Origin: Rhodococcus sp. SBT000017
Lineage (GTDB): Bacteria; Actinomycetota; Actinomycetes; Mycobacteriales; Mycobacteriaceae
Assembly: GCF_003688915.1 (NCBI RefSeq)
Contig: NZ_REFU01000001.1
Span: forward strand, 992,001-1,056,000
Length of the DNA stretch: 64,000 bases
Reading direction: 5' to 3'
Part shown: one piece after another, positions 43,222-53,198 of the stretch
How positions within the stretch are numbered: the stretch's first letter is position 1
Layout of the letters: each line of letters starts with the position of its first letter
Made by a program: the position numbers and the translations under genes
The notes under the pieces: generated by a model
The model's database searches: none
Seen by the model: only the letters and a program-made list of their open reading frames with translations
Told to the model about the DNA's origin: nothing

Positions 43222-46200
43222 TCAGGACGTGATGACTCCGGTCCGGCGCAGGTCGAGCATGCCGGGCGCGGACACATCGATCGCTTGGCGCGCGTGCATC
43301 TCGAGCAATCTTGCTACGTCCACCTTCCCCGAGGTGAACCCGCCCTCCTCGAAGCGGCCGTTGCGGCGTGCTTCGGCTTCCACCGAGTTGACGGGAGGCC
43401 CCTCGTACGAACGCCCTCCCGGATGCACGACGTGGTACGAGCACCCGCCGACCGCGCGTCCTGTCTGCATTTCCACCAGGTCGAAACGAAGTGGACTCTG
43501 TACCTCGATCGTCGGGTGCAGAGCACTCGGCGGCTGCCAGGCGCGGTAGCGCACACCGGCGACCTGAACGTCCTGACGCTCGGTGCGCAACATCGGCACC
43601 GGCACCCCGTTGCACGTCACCATGTATCGGCCCGCGTCGGCTCCGGCGACCTGAACCTGGATTCGCTCCACCGAGGAGTCCACGTACCGCGCGGTGCCCG
43701 AGGACGTCGATTCTTCGCCGAGGGTGTTCCAGGGCTCGATTGCACCCCGCAATTCGATCTCGGCGTCACCGACCACGGTGGTACCGATTCGGGGGAACCT
43801 GAACTCGGTGAACGGATCGAGCCAACTGGTGTCGAAATCGATGCCGTGCTCACGGAGGTCCTCGACGACACGACCGATATCGTTGATGACGAAGTGCGGC
43901 AACATGTACCGACCGTGCAGGTTGGCACCGTGCCGGATGAGAGGTGCTTTCAGCGGGGTGTCCCAGAACCGCGAGACCATCGATCGCACGAGCAGTGACT
44001 GCACCATCGCCATCTGATGGTGCGGCGGCATCTCGAACCCGCGCAGTTCGAGCAGTCCCAGTCGGCCGCGAGTGGAGTCGGGACTGTAGAGCTTGTCGAT
44101 GCAGAACTCGGCGCGGTGCGTGTTGCCGGTGATGTCGGTGAGCAGGTGCCGCAGCGCTCGGTCGACGATCCAGGGCGACGCCGATCGGTCGGCCCGGTCA
44201 GTCGCTCGATCTCACTGAATGCGACCTCGAGCTCGTAGAGCGATTCCTCCCGGCCCTCGTCGGCGCGAGGTGCCTGCGACGTGGTGCCGATGAAGCGGCC
44301 CGAGAACAGGTACGACAGCGACGGGTGGCGCTGCCAGTGAGTGAGCAGCGACACCAGCAGGTCCGGTCGACGCAGAACGGGTGAATCGACGGGCGTCACG
44401 CCGCCGAGAGTGATGTGGTTGCCGCCGCCGGTTCCGCGGGTGGTGCCGTCGTTGTCGAATCCTTCGGTGCTCAACCGGGACTGGCGAGCCTCGAGGTAGA
44501 GACGCTCCATCAGGTCGTTCTGTTCGGCCCACGAGGAGGTCGGTTGCACGTTGACTTCGATCACACCGGGATCCGGTGTGACGGTGAGGGTTTGAATACG
44601 CGGATCCGACGGCGGGCCGTATCCCTCGATCACGACGGGGGTGTCGATGGTCGAGGCCGCCTTCTCGACGCGTGAGACGAGGTCGACGAAATCGTCCAAC
44701 CGATCCATCGGCGGCATGAACACGTGCAGGACGCCGTCACGGACCTCGGCGACCAGCGCGGTGACGGCAGTTCCGCCCACCCCGGACGTCTCGTTGACCA
44801 GCTGCGCGTACCGCGACTCGGCCGGGTTCACCGCACGCGGCGGTTGCTGCGTCAGCTGCGGTGTAGGCAGATCCGGCTTGGGAGCGGTGGGGTCGGCCGG
44901 ATTCTCGACCGGTCCGCCGTCCCAGGAGATCGCCCGGAGCGGCAAACGCAGACCCGCGGGAGAATCGCCTTCCAGCAACACTATTCGGCCACGGCGCAAC
45001 TTCCAGTCCGAGCTCTCCCAGCCGGACCCGTCCGCGGTGCGCGAGATGGGCAGCACGAATGCGGCAGGCTCGTCGGTGCTGGCATCGAGCCGTTCGAGCA
45101 GTTGTTTTCTGGCGTCCGCGGAATCGGCTCCCGGTTCGAGGTCCTCGTCGTCGGCGGGCGGGTCACCGTAGGGCTGGCGAACCAGGTCCAACAGCTTCAC
45201 CAACGGGTCCTCGTAGGCGGGACGCGCTTGTGAGGCAGGCAGTCCGAGCGCCTTGACCAACTCGTCGATCAGTTCCTGCGACGCCGAGTTGTCGACCGGT
45301 TCCGGGCGCAGGTCCTCCGCCAACCAGGGATCGGCGATCAGGTCGGAGTCGTGCCACAGGGCTTGACCGTCGGTGCGCCAGAACAATCCCACCTGCCACC
45401 GCGGTAGCGGCTCGCCCGGGTACCACTTGCCCTGGCTGCGCTGTACCAGACCGTCGGGTGCGTAGATGGTGCGAAGCCGTTCGGCGAGAACACTTGCCAG
45501 CTTGCGCTTGTGTGGGCCGTCGGCCGTGGTGTTCCACTCGGGCGCTTCCTGATTCTCGATCGCGACGAATGTGGGCTCGCCGCCGACGGTCAACCGAATG
45601 TCCTGATCGAGCATCCGCTTGTCGATCTTCATGGCTGTCGCCTTGATCGACTCCCACTGTTCGGCGGTGTAGGGCAACGTCGTTCGCGGGTCCTCGTGGA
45701 CGCGGACGACGGTGTTCGAGAAGTCGAGTTCGGCCTTGCACTTGCTCGTCGCACCGGAGATGGCGGCGGCAGTCGAGGGGTGCGGCGTCGCCGACAGTGG
45801 AATGTGGCCTTCGCCGGCGAACAGGCCCGAGGTCGGATCCATCCCGACCCAGCCGGCACCGGGGAGATAGACCTCGGTCCAGGCGTGGAGATCGGTGAAG
45901 TCCTCCACCGGCCCGGACGGGCCGTCCAGCGACTTGACGTCGGAGGACAACTGGACCAGGTAACCCGAGACGAAGCGCGCTGCCAGACCCATCTGACGCA
46001 GTACCGACACCAGCAACCACGCCGAGTCGCGGCACGACCCGACGGCGGACGTCAGGGTCAGATCAGGGGTCTGCACTCCGGGTTCCATGCGCACGGAATA
46101 CCCGACGTCCCCCATGACGGCTTGGTTTGCCATCACGAGGAAATCGATGGTGCGCAACGACTCTCCGCGTTCGACGACGGCTGCCTGCAGCTTCTCCACC

Positions 46201-46610
46201 CAGGCCGAGACCACCGGGCCCGGTCCGGATCCGGCTTTGTCCTCGTCCACCGGGCGCAGGTACGGCTCGAGGTCGGGAAGGTCGTGCTCTTCGTACGCGA
46301 AGCCGAAGTGCTCGGCCCATTCCTCCACGAAGAAGTCGAGGGGGTTGATCGACGCCATGTCCGCGACGAGGCCGACGGTGATCGACAGGTGGTCGGTTCG
46401 CTCGGGGAAGACCACCCGAGCAAGGAAGTTTCCGAACACGTCCTGCTGCCAGTTGACGAAATGCTCGGCCGGTTCGATCTTCAGCGAGTACGCCTCGATG
46501 GGGGTACGCGAGTGCGGTGCCGGTCGCAGCCGAATCTCGTGCGGAAAGATCTTGACGGTGCGGTCGAATTTGTAGCTGGTGCGGTGTTCGAGTGCAACCT
46601 TGATGCCCAC
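43222..46610 (-). pseudogene. Large transglutaminase-DUF2126 protein, frame broken by one base
   Basis: Two overlapping frames make one protein. The upstream frame (46610 to about 44195) has a transglutaminase-like N-terminal beta domain, a core with Cys193 in AVGSCRDSAWLL, His242 in DLHAWTEVYL and Asp258 in VGMDPTSGL, then most of DUF2126 (RLTVGGEPTFVAIENQEAPE). After SEIERLTG it turns into Arg/Ser/Thr-rich nonsense that ends at 43950. The other frame picks up at once (ADRSASPWIVDRALRHLLTD) and runs to the stop at 43222 with normal family sequence (FEMPPHHQMAMVQSLLVRSM). One extra G in the G run at 44193-44195 restores about 1130 residues, close to Rv2566. This is either a sequencing error or a recent null mutation. 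GTG at 46610 follows GAGGGG. Confidence 0.88.
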
Positions 46611-46816
46611 GGCGAGCCCCTCGTGATAGTCCCGGTATGGGTAGAACACCCAACCCTAGTAGGACCGGGCTCGGTGCGCTCGGCGAGGAATCGTGTCCGA
46701 AATGTGCCGACCGGGCAGGCGTGTAGTGCTTGACACCCTCTTCGTGGTGCGGTTCGCTCAGCGAGAATCGAGTATTCGTTCGACGCACGCCACACTTTGC
46801 AACCAAAGGGAATCTC

Positions 46817-47419
46817 GTGAGCGACAATTCACCCAACGGACCGCAGTACGGCTCCGATCCGAACCAACCCCAGTACCCCACGAATCCAGCGTCCGGTTAC
46901 CCGCCGCCCGGTAGTTACCCACCCCCGGGCAACTACCCACCGCCGCCGGTCGGCGGCAACGCGGCATTCGGAATGGGTTCGCAGCTGCCCGGCGGCGCGC
47001 AGCCCGGCAGCCTCGGATCACGGTTCGCGGCCCGCTTCCTGGACGGGCTCATTCTCGCTCTCGTCCAGTTCGTCCTGTACGTGATTCTCCCGAGCGGGTT
47101 CTTCGGAACCTTGCTGTTGAGTCTCGCGTCCGCCCTCCTCGGCTTCGCGTACTTCACGCTGCTCGAGTCCTCCCGCGGCCAGACTTTCGGCAAGCAAGCC
47201 CTCGGCCTGCGCACCCTCGGCGCAGCGGGCGGACTGCCCACTCAGGCCGAAGCGGCCAAGCGCAACGCCTTCATGCTGCTGAACGTGGTGCCGCTGCTCG
47301 GCACCGTCCTGGTGATCGTGGCGTACATCTTCATTGCGGTGACCATCAACTCGAGCCCCACCAAGCAGGGCAAGCACGACGAGCTCGCCGGCGGAACCCA
47401 GGTCGTCAGCGTCTCGTAA
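46817..47419 (+). CDS. RDD family membrane protein with proline-rich N-terminus
   Basis: A 200-residue protein. The first 70 residues are a disordered Pro/Gly/Tyr-rich stretch with YPPPG-type repeats; then an RDD domain follows: GSRFAARFLDGLILALVQFVLYV, a second helix, and RGQTFGKQALGLRTL. A last helix is LLGTVLVIVAYIFIAV. RDD function is unknown; some members are linked to ion homeostasis. GTG at 46817 has AGGGA upstream. A terminator hairpin follows. Confidence 0.85.
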   Translation: MSDNSPNGPQYGSDPNQPQYPTNPASGYPPPGSYPPPGNYPPPPVGGNAAFGMGSQLPGGAQPGSLGSRFAARFLDGLILALVQFVLYVILPSGFFGTLLLSLASALLGFAYFTLLESSRGQTFGKQALGLRTLGAAGGLPTQAEAAKRNAFMLLNVVPLLGTVLVIVAYIFIAVTINSSPTKQGKHDELAGGTQVVSVS

Positions 47420-47433
47420 CAACCCGTCCACGC

Positions 47434-47471
47434 ACGAGCGGACCTCCGTAGTTCGGCGGAGGCCCGCTCGT
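47434..47471 (+). terminator. Terminator after the RDD gene
   Basis: A 15-bp stem with one mismatch: 47434-47448 pairs with 47457-47471, with an eight-base loop. It lies 14 bases after the stop. It separates the RDD gene from the next membrane protein gene, which then needs its own promoter. Confidence 0.85.
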
Positions 47472-47546
47472 CTGCGTTCCGGTGTTCCAGGGCCTTCGGT
47501 GCCCTGAAGTACCCCACTCGTCCCGACCACAGACCAGGAGAACGAC

Positions 47547-48590
47547 GTGAGCGACAATTCGAACGACGAACCGCGTCCCGGCGAGGGATCCGATCCCGAC
47601 CGCCCCGAAACGCCGAACACTCCCCCGTCGAACACGGGAAACACCCCGCCGCCTCTAGGAGGTGGCTACCCGTCTCCCGGTGGATACCCACCTCCGCCCG
47701 GAAACTACCCACCCCAGGGCAACTACCCACCGCAGGGCGGCTACCCGCCTCCCGGTGGATACCCACCCCCGCCCGGGAATTACCCACCGCAGGGTGGCGC
47801 ACCCGGCGGCTATCCACCGCCGCCCGGGGCGTACCCGCCGCCGCCCGGCAACTACGGAAACTATGGCAACCAGGGCTACGGTCAGGCTCCGCTGGGGCCG
47901 AACCCCGGCCGCCTCGAGGTCGGTGCCGCGCTGAGCTACAGCTTCGACAAGTTCAAGGCCAATGCGGGACCGTGGATCGGAATCACCGCCATCGTGTGGG
48001 TGGTCAGCGTCATCGGTGTCGTCCTGGTCTTCGCGTCGACGTTCACCGCAGCAATGGCAGCCGCCGACAGCGGTGACACGGCGTTCACTACCACGACGTC
48101 CGGGGTAGCCCTCGTCATGACGGCCATCGCCACGTTCGCGTCGTATTTCGTCAACGCCGCCTACGTTCGGGGGGCGCTGGACGAGACCGGCGCGCCACAG
48201 AAGCCGTCGTTCGGGCGGTTCTTCCAGCTCACCAACGTCGGTCAGATCGCGATACTCGCTTTGATCTGGACCGTCGTCAGCGTGGTGTTCAGTTTCATCC
48301 CGTTCCTCGGAACGGTCCTTCTGATCGTGATCGGCTTCCTCGCCAACTTCGCACTGACGTTCCTGATCGATCGCAACCAGACGGCGATCGAATCCATCAA
48401 GTCCAGTGTCGACCTGACCGTGAAGAACTTCGGCCCCTTGCTGCTGCTCTTGCTGCTGCTGGCCGCGATCAACATCGTCGGTGCGCTGCTGTGCGGTCTC
48501 GGTCTGCTCGTCACCATCCCGATCTCGGTGATCGCCACCAACTACGCATACCGCGTCCTGACCGGCGGTCCGCTGTCCCCCGCACGCTGA
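47547..48590 (+). CDS. Multi-spanning membrane protein with a proline/glycine/tyrosine-rich N-terminus
   Basis: A 347-residue protein. Residues about 30-115 are tandem YPPPGG, YPPPPGN and YPPQG-like repeats; then come about six hydrophobic helices (about 140-345), including IGITAIVWVVSVIGVVLVF and PLLLLLLLLAAINIVGALL. The membrane part resembles DUF975/glycerophosphoryl-diester-type integral membrane proteins, without a firm family call. The N-terminal residues MSDNS match those of the RDD protein upstream. GTG at 47547 has CAGGAG six bases before it. Confidence 0.82.
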   Translation: MSDNSNDEPRPGEGSDPDRPETPNTPPSNTGNTPPPLGGGYPSPGGYPPPPGNYPPQGNYPPQGGYPPPGGYPPPPGNYPPQGGAPGGYPPPPGAYPPPPGNYGNYGNQGYGQAPLGPNPGRLEVGAALSYSFDKFKANAGPWIGITAIVWVVSVIGVVLVFASTFTAAMAAADSGDTAFTTTTSGVALVMTAIATFASYFVNAAYVRGALDETGAPQKPSFGRFFQLTNVGQIAILALIWTVVSVVFSFIPFLGTVLLIVIGFLANFALTFLIDRNQTAIESIKSSVDLTVKNFGPLLLLLLLLAAINIVGALLCGLGLLVTIPISVIATNYAYRVLTGGPLSPAR

Positions 48591-48625
48591 CCAGCCTGCT
48601 CCTGAGCAAACTGGCCCATTGAGAC

Positions 48626-48662
48626 GACTGTCCCCGTAGCGCACAGCGCTACGGGGACAGTC
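48626..48662. terminator. Bidirectional terminator between the membrane protein gene and aspS
   Basis: A perfect 17-bp inverted repeat (48626-48642 with 48646-48662) with a three-base loop, between convergent genes. It is followed by CGCTTTC on the plus strand. Confidence 0.93.
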
Positions 48663-48675
48663 GCTTTCGAACCTT

Positions 48676-50463
48676 CTAGGCCTCGGCCGGAGACTCTTCC
48701 TTCTTCTCCGGCTTGAAGTCGACGCCCGATTCCTTACGCTGCTGCGGCGTGATCGGTGCTGGCGCGTCGGTCAACGGGTCGATGCCGCCACCGGACTTGG
48801 GGAACGCGATGACCTCACGGATGGAATCGACTCCGGCAAGCAGCGCCGTGATGCGATCCCAGCCGAACGCGATGCCGCCGTGCGGCGGTGCGCCGTAGGA
48901 GAAGGCATCGAGAAGGAAGCCGAACTTCTCCTGAGCTTCTTCCTTGCCGATACCCATGATCGCGAACACCCGTTCCTGAATGTCCTTGCGGTGGATACGA
49001 ATACTGCCGCCGCCGATCTCGTTGCCGTTGCAGACGATGTCGTAGGCGTAGGCCAGCGCCGATCCGGGGTCGGTGTCGAACGTATCCATCGACTCCGGCT
49101 TCGGCGACGTGAAGGCGTGGTGCACGGCAGTCCACGCACCGGATCCGACGGCTACGTCACCACTGGCCGTGGCGTCGGACGTGGGCTCGAACAGCGGAGC
49201 ATCGACGACCCACACGAACGCCCATGCCTTCGGGTCGATCAGGTCGAGCTTGCGGGCGATCTCGCCGCGCACCGCACCGAGCAATCCACGTGATGCCTTG
49301 ATCGGGCCCGCGGAGAAGAAGATCGCATCGCCGTTGTTCGCACCGACGTGTGCGGCGAGGCCGTCGCGCTCGGCGTCGGTCAGGTTCTTGGCAACCGGGC
49401 CACCCAACGTGCCGTCCTCACCGACGAGAACGTACGCGAGACCCTTGTGGCCGCGCTGCTTGGCGAACTCCTGCCACCGGTCCAACTGCTTGCGGGGCTG
49501 GCTCGCGCCACCGGGCATCACGACCGCACCGACGTACGGGGCCTGGAACACACGGAACGTGGTCTCGGAGAAGAAGTCCGTGCATTCGACCAGTTCGATG
49601 TCGAAGCGGAGATCGGGCTTGTCCGAACCGTAGCGACGCATCGCCTCGGCGTAGGTGATCCGTGGAATCGGAGCCGTAAAGTGGTGCCCGACGAGCTTCC
49701 ACAGCGACGCCAGGATCTCCTCGGCCAGCAGGATGACGTCGTCCTGGGTGACGAAGCTCATCTCGACGTCGAGCTGAGTGAACTCCGGCTGACGGTCGGC
49801 GCGGAAATCCTCGTCTCGGTAGCACCGGGCAATCTGGTAATACCGCTCGATACCGCCAACCATCAGCAGCTGCTTGAACAGCTGCGGGCTCTGCGGCAGC
49901 GCGTAGAAGCTACCCGGCTGCAACCTCGCAGGCACCAGGAAGTCGCGGGCACCCTCGGGAGTGGATCGCGTGAGCGTCGGAGTCTCGACCTCGACGAACT
50001 CGTGGTGCGCGAGCACCGAACGGGCCGCCGCGTTGACGTGCGAGCGCAGGCGAATGGCTCGCCCCGGTCCCTCGCGACGCAGATCGAGGTAGCGGTACTT
50101 CAGACGCGCTTCTTCGCCCGGCTGATCGTCGAGCTGGAACGGCAGCGGCGCGGCCTCGGACAGGACCTCGATCTCGGAGGCCTCGACCTCGATCGCACCG
50201 GTCGGGATCTCGTAGTTGGCATTGCCTTCGGGGCGGCCTTCGACCTTGCCGGTCACCTTCACGACGTATTCGGCGCGCAGGCGGTGGGCCTGCTCGAGTG
50301 CTGCTCCCTCTCGGAAGACGACCTGGGACACGCCGGACGCGTCGCGAAGGTCGATGAAGATGACGCCGCCGTGATCGCGTCGGCGGGCCACCCATCCCGT
50401 CAGCGTCACGGTTCGGTCGACGTGCTCGGGGCGTAATGAGCCGGCGAGGTGGGTGCGCAGCAC
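48676..50463 (-). CDS. aspS: Aspartyl-tRNA synthetase
   Basis: A 595-residue bacterial-type AspRS. N-terminal OB fold ([22 protein letters not shown]), class II core with motif 2 [13 protein letters not shown], a GAD insertion, and motif 3 GIAFGWDRI. Actinobacteria usually make Asn-tRNA by amidation, so this is probably the non-discriminating form. GTG at 50463 follows AAAGGA; the frame extends upstream without homology. The C-terminus ends in an acidic/Lys tail. Confidence 0.97.
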   Translation of the reverse strand: MLRTHLAGSLRPEHVDRTVTLTGWVARRRDHGGVIFIDLRDASGVSQVVFREGAALEQAHRLRAEYVVKVTGKVEGRPEGNANYEIPTGAIEVEASEIEVLSEAAPLPFQLDDQPGEEARLKYRYLDLRREGPGRAIRLRSHVNAAARSVLAHHEFVEVETPTLTRSTPEGARDFLVPARLQPGSFYALPQSPQLFKQLLMVGGIERYYQIARCYRDEDFRADRQPEFTQLDVEMSFVTQDDVILLAEEILASLWKLVGHHFTAPIPRITYAEAMRRYGSDKPDLRFDIELVECTDFFSETTFRVFQAPYVGAVVMPGGASQPRKQLDRWQEFAKQRGHKGLAYVLVGEDGTLGGPVAKNLTDAERDGLAAHVGANNGDAIFFSAGPIKASRGLLGAVRGEIARKLDLIDPKAWAFVWVVDAPLFEPTSDATASGDVAVGSGAWTAVHHAFTSPKPESMDTFDTDPGSALAYAYDIVCNGNEIGGGSIRIHRKDIQERVFAIMGIGKEEAQEKFGFLLDAFSYGAPPHGGIAFGWDRITALLAGVDSIREVIAFPKSGGGIDPLTDAPAPITPQQRKESGVDFKPEKKEESPAEA

Positions 50464-50632
50464 GGGTGTCCTTTCGAGAAAAATCCGCTGATCGTGTTCT
50501 TCGCTCACCGATCCTACGGAGCACATCACCGTAGAAGGAAACGAGATCGCGACGCGGCATGCGAAGCTATGGCCGACAGCAGCGATTTGTGTTCTCGCCA
50601 CAGGTGGGGGCTCGGCGGAGAGGAACTCGGGC

Positions 50633-51556
50633 ATGACCTTCAGAGAAGGTTCGCGGATGGAGCGGGGTCGAGTCTCCGTCGGCGGCAGCGGGGGTGGCGG
50701 TCGCGGTGGCAAACTGGCTATCGGCGGTGGTGCAGGCGGCTTGATCATCATCGTCATCGCGTTGCTCTTCGGCGGAGATCCCGGTTCGATTCTCAATCAG
50801 ATCAGTGGCGGCGACAGCTCTGCCGGGCAGGTCGACTCCGGCACCTCGGGGACCCTCGAGGGCTGCGAGACCGAGGCGGAGGCGAACACCAAGATCGATT
50901 GCCGTATCGGATTCACGGTGTCGAGTCTGGACACCGTCTGGGAATCTCAGCTCCAAGCTCAGACCGGCGTCGCCTACGTTCAGCCAGGAGTGAAGCTGTT
51001 CTCGGGAGCAACGAACACCGGCTGCGGCAACGCCACCAGTGCCGTCGGGCCGTTCTACTGCCCGGCCGATTCCACCGCGTACTTCGACACGAGCTTCTTC
51101 CAGGTTCTCGTCGACCAGTTCGGTTCCAGCGGCGGCCCATTGGCGCAGGAGTACGTGGTGGCGCACGAGGTCGGCCACCACCTGCAGAACCAACTGGGCG
51201 ACATCGGCCGCGCGCAGGCCGATCCGCAGGGACCCGAGTCCGGTGGCGTCAAAGTGGAGTTGCAGGCCGACTGCTATGCAGGAATCTGGGCGCACTACGC
51301 TGCCGACACGGTCGATCCGGACACCGGGGTTCCGTTCCTCGAGCCGCTGACCACGGCCGACATCAACGACGCCCTCTCGGCAGCGTCGTCGGTGGGCGAC
51401 GACAGAATTCAGCAGGCATCCACGGGCAGCGTCAACCCCGAGGGTTGGACACACGGTTCGTCCGCGCAGCGCCAGGCGTGGTTCACCGCGGGCTACGAAA
51501 CCGGACAGGTGGCGGCCTGCGACACGTTCGCGGCACGCGACCTCGACAATCCCTGA
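50633..51556 (+). CDS. Neutral zinc metallopeptidase (YpfJ/KPN_02809 family)
   Basis: A 307-residue protein with a Gly/Arg-rich N-terminus, one transmembrane helix (about 27-47: [21 protein letters not shown]) and an outer domain with the zinc motif [12 protein letters not shown], a downstream Glu in [14 protein letters not shown], and [11 protein letters not shown]. Substrates are unknown. ATG at 50633 is the outer start; an ATG eight codons later ([10 protein letters not shown]) is possible. It is divergent from aspS. Confidence 0.88.
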   Translation: MTFREGSRMERGRVSVGGSGGGGRGGKLAIGGGAGGLIIIVIALLFGGDPGSILNQISGGDSSAGQVDSGTSGTLEGCETEAEANTKIDCRIGFTVSSLDTVWESQLQAQTGVAYVQPGVKLFSGATNTGCGNATSAVGPFYCPADSTAYFDTSFFQVLVDQFGSSGGPLAQEYVVAHEVGHHLQNQLGDIGRAQADPQGPESGGVKVELQADCYAGIWAHYAADTVDPDTGVPFLEPLTTADINDALSAASSVGDDRIQQASTGSVNPEGWTHGSSAQRQAWFTAGYETGQVAACDTFAARDLDNP

Positions 51557-51567
51557 ACCGCCACCGA

Positions 51568-52596
51568 TCAGAACAGGGTCAGAGCCGGCCCCGAGGTCAC
51601 CAGTTCTCGGGGTTCGGCAGGCTCGTTCGCGGGCAGCGGCCGGGTCTGCTCTGCGGCGAACCCGTAGGTGTCGAGCAGCGGATCGATTCTTGCTTTCAGC
51701 CACTGCTTGTACTCAGGGGTCACGTACGCCCCGTGTCCGTAGAGCTGACGGTATCGACGCACCAATGCGGGGTGTTCCTCCACCAGCCAGCTCATGTACC
51801 AGTCCTTGGTGCTCGAACGCAGATGCATCGGCAGCGCCGTCACGGTTGTCGCACCTGCCTCGGCCAGGGCTCCGATGAGGCCGTCCAATTGCTTGGCCCC
51901 GTCGGTGAGAAACGGAATCACCGGTGCCACCAGAACGCCGCAGTTCAGGCCCGCGTCGCGGACCGCACGAACGAGATCCAATCGCGCTCGCGGGCTGGGG
52001 GTCCCGGGCTCGAGCTGCTTCTGCAGGTCGGCGTCGTGAATGGCCAGGCTGATGCTCACCTGCACCTCCACCTGTTGCGCAGCCAGCGTCAACAGGGGCA
52101 GATCACGCCGCAGCAGTGTGCCCTTGGTGAGAATCGAGAACGGCGTCCCGGATTCGGTCAACGCTCGAATGATCCCCGGCATCAACCGATATCGACCCTC
52201 CGCGCGCTGATAGGGGTCGGTGTTGGTGCCGAGCGCCACCGGCTCGCGCTTCCACGCCCGGCGCGCGAGTTCCTTGCGCAGTACCGCAGCGACGTTGGTC
52301 TTGACGACGATCTGCGAGTCGAAATCGTTGCCGGAGTCCAGGTCCAGATATTCGTGCGTCGGGCGGGCGAAGCAGTATCGACATGCATGCGAGCACCCAC
52401 GCATCGGGTTGACGGTCCACGAGAAGGGCACCTGCGATTCGCTCGGCACTTCGTTCAGGGCGCTCTTGCACAGCACCTCGTGGAAGGTGATGCCCTCGAA
52501 CTCGGGTGTCTGCACGCTGCGGACCAGCCCCGATCGCTCGAGCCCCGGTAGCGCCCCGTCGTCCGCGGCGTCGAGAGTCTGACCGGCCCATCGCAT
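51568..52596 (-). CDS. Radical SAM protein, Rv2578c family
   Basis: A 342-residue radical SAM protein. The iron-sulfur cluster motif CSHACRYC supplies Cys68, Cys72 and Cys75, with VPFSWTVNPMRG before it; then VALGTNTDPYQRAEGRYRLM and the barrel segments follow. The family resembles photolyase-like SplB proteins, but its reaction is unknown. ATG at 52596 is chosen because M. tuberculosis Rv2578c starts similarly. There is no ribosome site, so the transcript may have a very short leader. A TTGACA -35 element and an SOS box lie just upstream, suggesting DNA damage control. Confidence 0.88.
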   Translation of the reverse strand: MRWAGQTLDAADDGALPGLERSGLVRSVQTPEFEGITFHEVLCKSALNEVPSESQVPFSWTVNPMRGCSHACRYCFARPTHEYLDLDSGNDFDSQIVVKTNVAAVLRKELARRAWKREPVALGTNTDPYQRAEGRYRLMPGIIRALTESGTPFSILTKGTLLRRDLPLLTLAAQQVEVQVSISLAIHDADLQKQLEPGTPSPRARLDLVRAVRDAGLNCGVLVAPVIPFLTDGAKQLDGLIGALAEAGATTVTALPMHLRSSTKDWYMSWLVEEHPALVRRYRQLYGHGAYVTPEYKQWLKARIDPLLDTYGFAAEQTRPLPANEPAEPRELVTSGPALTLF

Positions 52597-52604
52597 GCAC
52601 ACAG

Positions 52605-52620
52605 TCGAACATTTGTTCTA
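52605..52620. promoter_or_regulatory. LexA/SOS box upstream of the radical SAM gene
   Basis: The sequence TCGAACATTTGTTCTA matches the mycobacterial/actinobacterial SOS consensus TCGAAC-N4-GTTCGA at 11 of 12 fixed positions. A -35-like TTGACA (complement of 52626-52631) lies five bases further upstream on the gene's strand, so LexA bound here would cover the promoter spacer and -10 region. The site is 8 bases from the ATG. Confidence 0.82.
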
Positions 52621-52721
52621 TGTCGTGTCAAGGCCGACTCGTCCCTGACGATCCCCGCTCGGGTGTGGTCACCGGAAGGCGATAGCGTAGGCCCCCAGTC
52701 GATCCTAGGAGTGCACCGCAA

Positions 52722-53192
52722 GTGACCGCCCCGAACACACCGACCCTCGAGCCCATTCTGCGCCTCGGCCTCACACTCGGACCGGGCATCGAGATCGGTT
52801 CGGTGCCCGCCGGTGAGCGGGTGGTCACCGCTGTGCTCGGCGGCGCAGCTCCCGGCCCCGACATAGAGGGCACCCTCGCAGCCGGGTCGACCGTCGTCAG
52901 CGTGACGCGACCCGACGGATGCACCGAGTTCAGCAGCGACCTCGTTCTCGAATTGGCGACCGGCGGTTACCTCTCACTCGACTATCGCGGAGTTCAGTTC
53001 GGGCCGGCCGAGGTCATCGAAGCCCTCAACGATCCCGAGCGTGAGGTGGACCCCGCCACGTACTACTTCCGCGGCACCCTCCGCGTGGCGACGGCGGTCC
53101 CGAAGTTCACCTATCTCAACCGAGCGCTCGTCGTCACGTCCGGATCTCGCTCGGCCGAAGCCGTCGTGCTCGACGCATTCCTGGTCACCTGA
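52722..53192 (+). CDS. DUF3237 family protein
   Basis: A 156-residue protein with the DUF3237 beta-barrel pattern: LRLGLTLGPGIEIGSVPAGERVV, a middle RPDG segment, YYFRGTLRVATAVPKFTYLNRALVV and a C-terminal AVVLDAFLV. Function is unknown. GTG at 52722 is the likely start. It is divergent from the radical SAM gene (125-base gap) and convergent with a membrane protein gene six bases after its stop. Confidence 0.8.
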   Translation: MTAPNTPTLEPILRLGLTLGPGIEIGSVPAGERVVTAVLGGAAPGPDIEGTLAAGSTVVSVTRPDGCTEFSSDLVLELATGGYLSLDYRGVQFGPAEVIEALNDPEREVDPATYYFRGTLRVATAVPKFTYLNRALVVTSGSRSAEAVVLDAFLVT

Positions 53193-53198
53193 TCCTGC

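Noticed and set aside
44185..44205. Programmed ribosomal frameshift in the DUF2126 gene
   Set aside because: No slippery heptamer in the right phase; a missing G in a short G run is simpler.
46730..46735. TTGACA as the -35 element of the RDD gene promoter
   Set aside because: No acceptable -10 hexamer lies at 16-18 bases, so I do not call a promoter.
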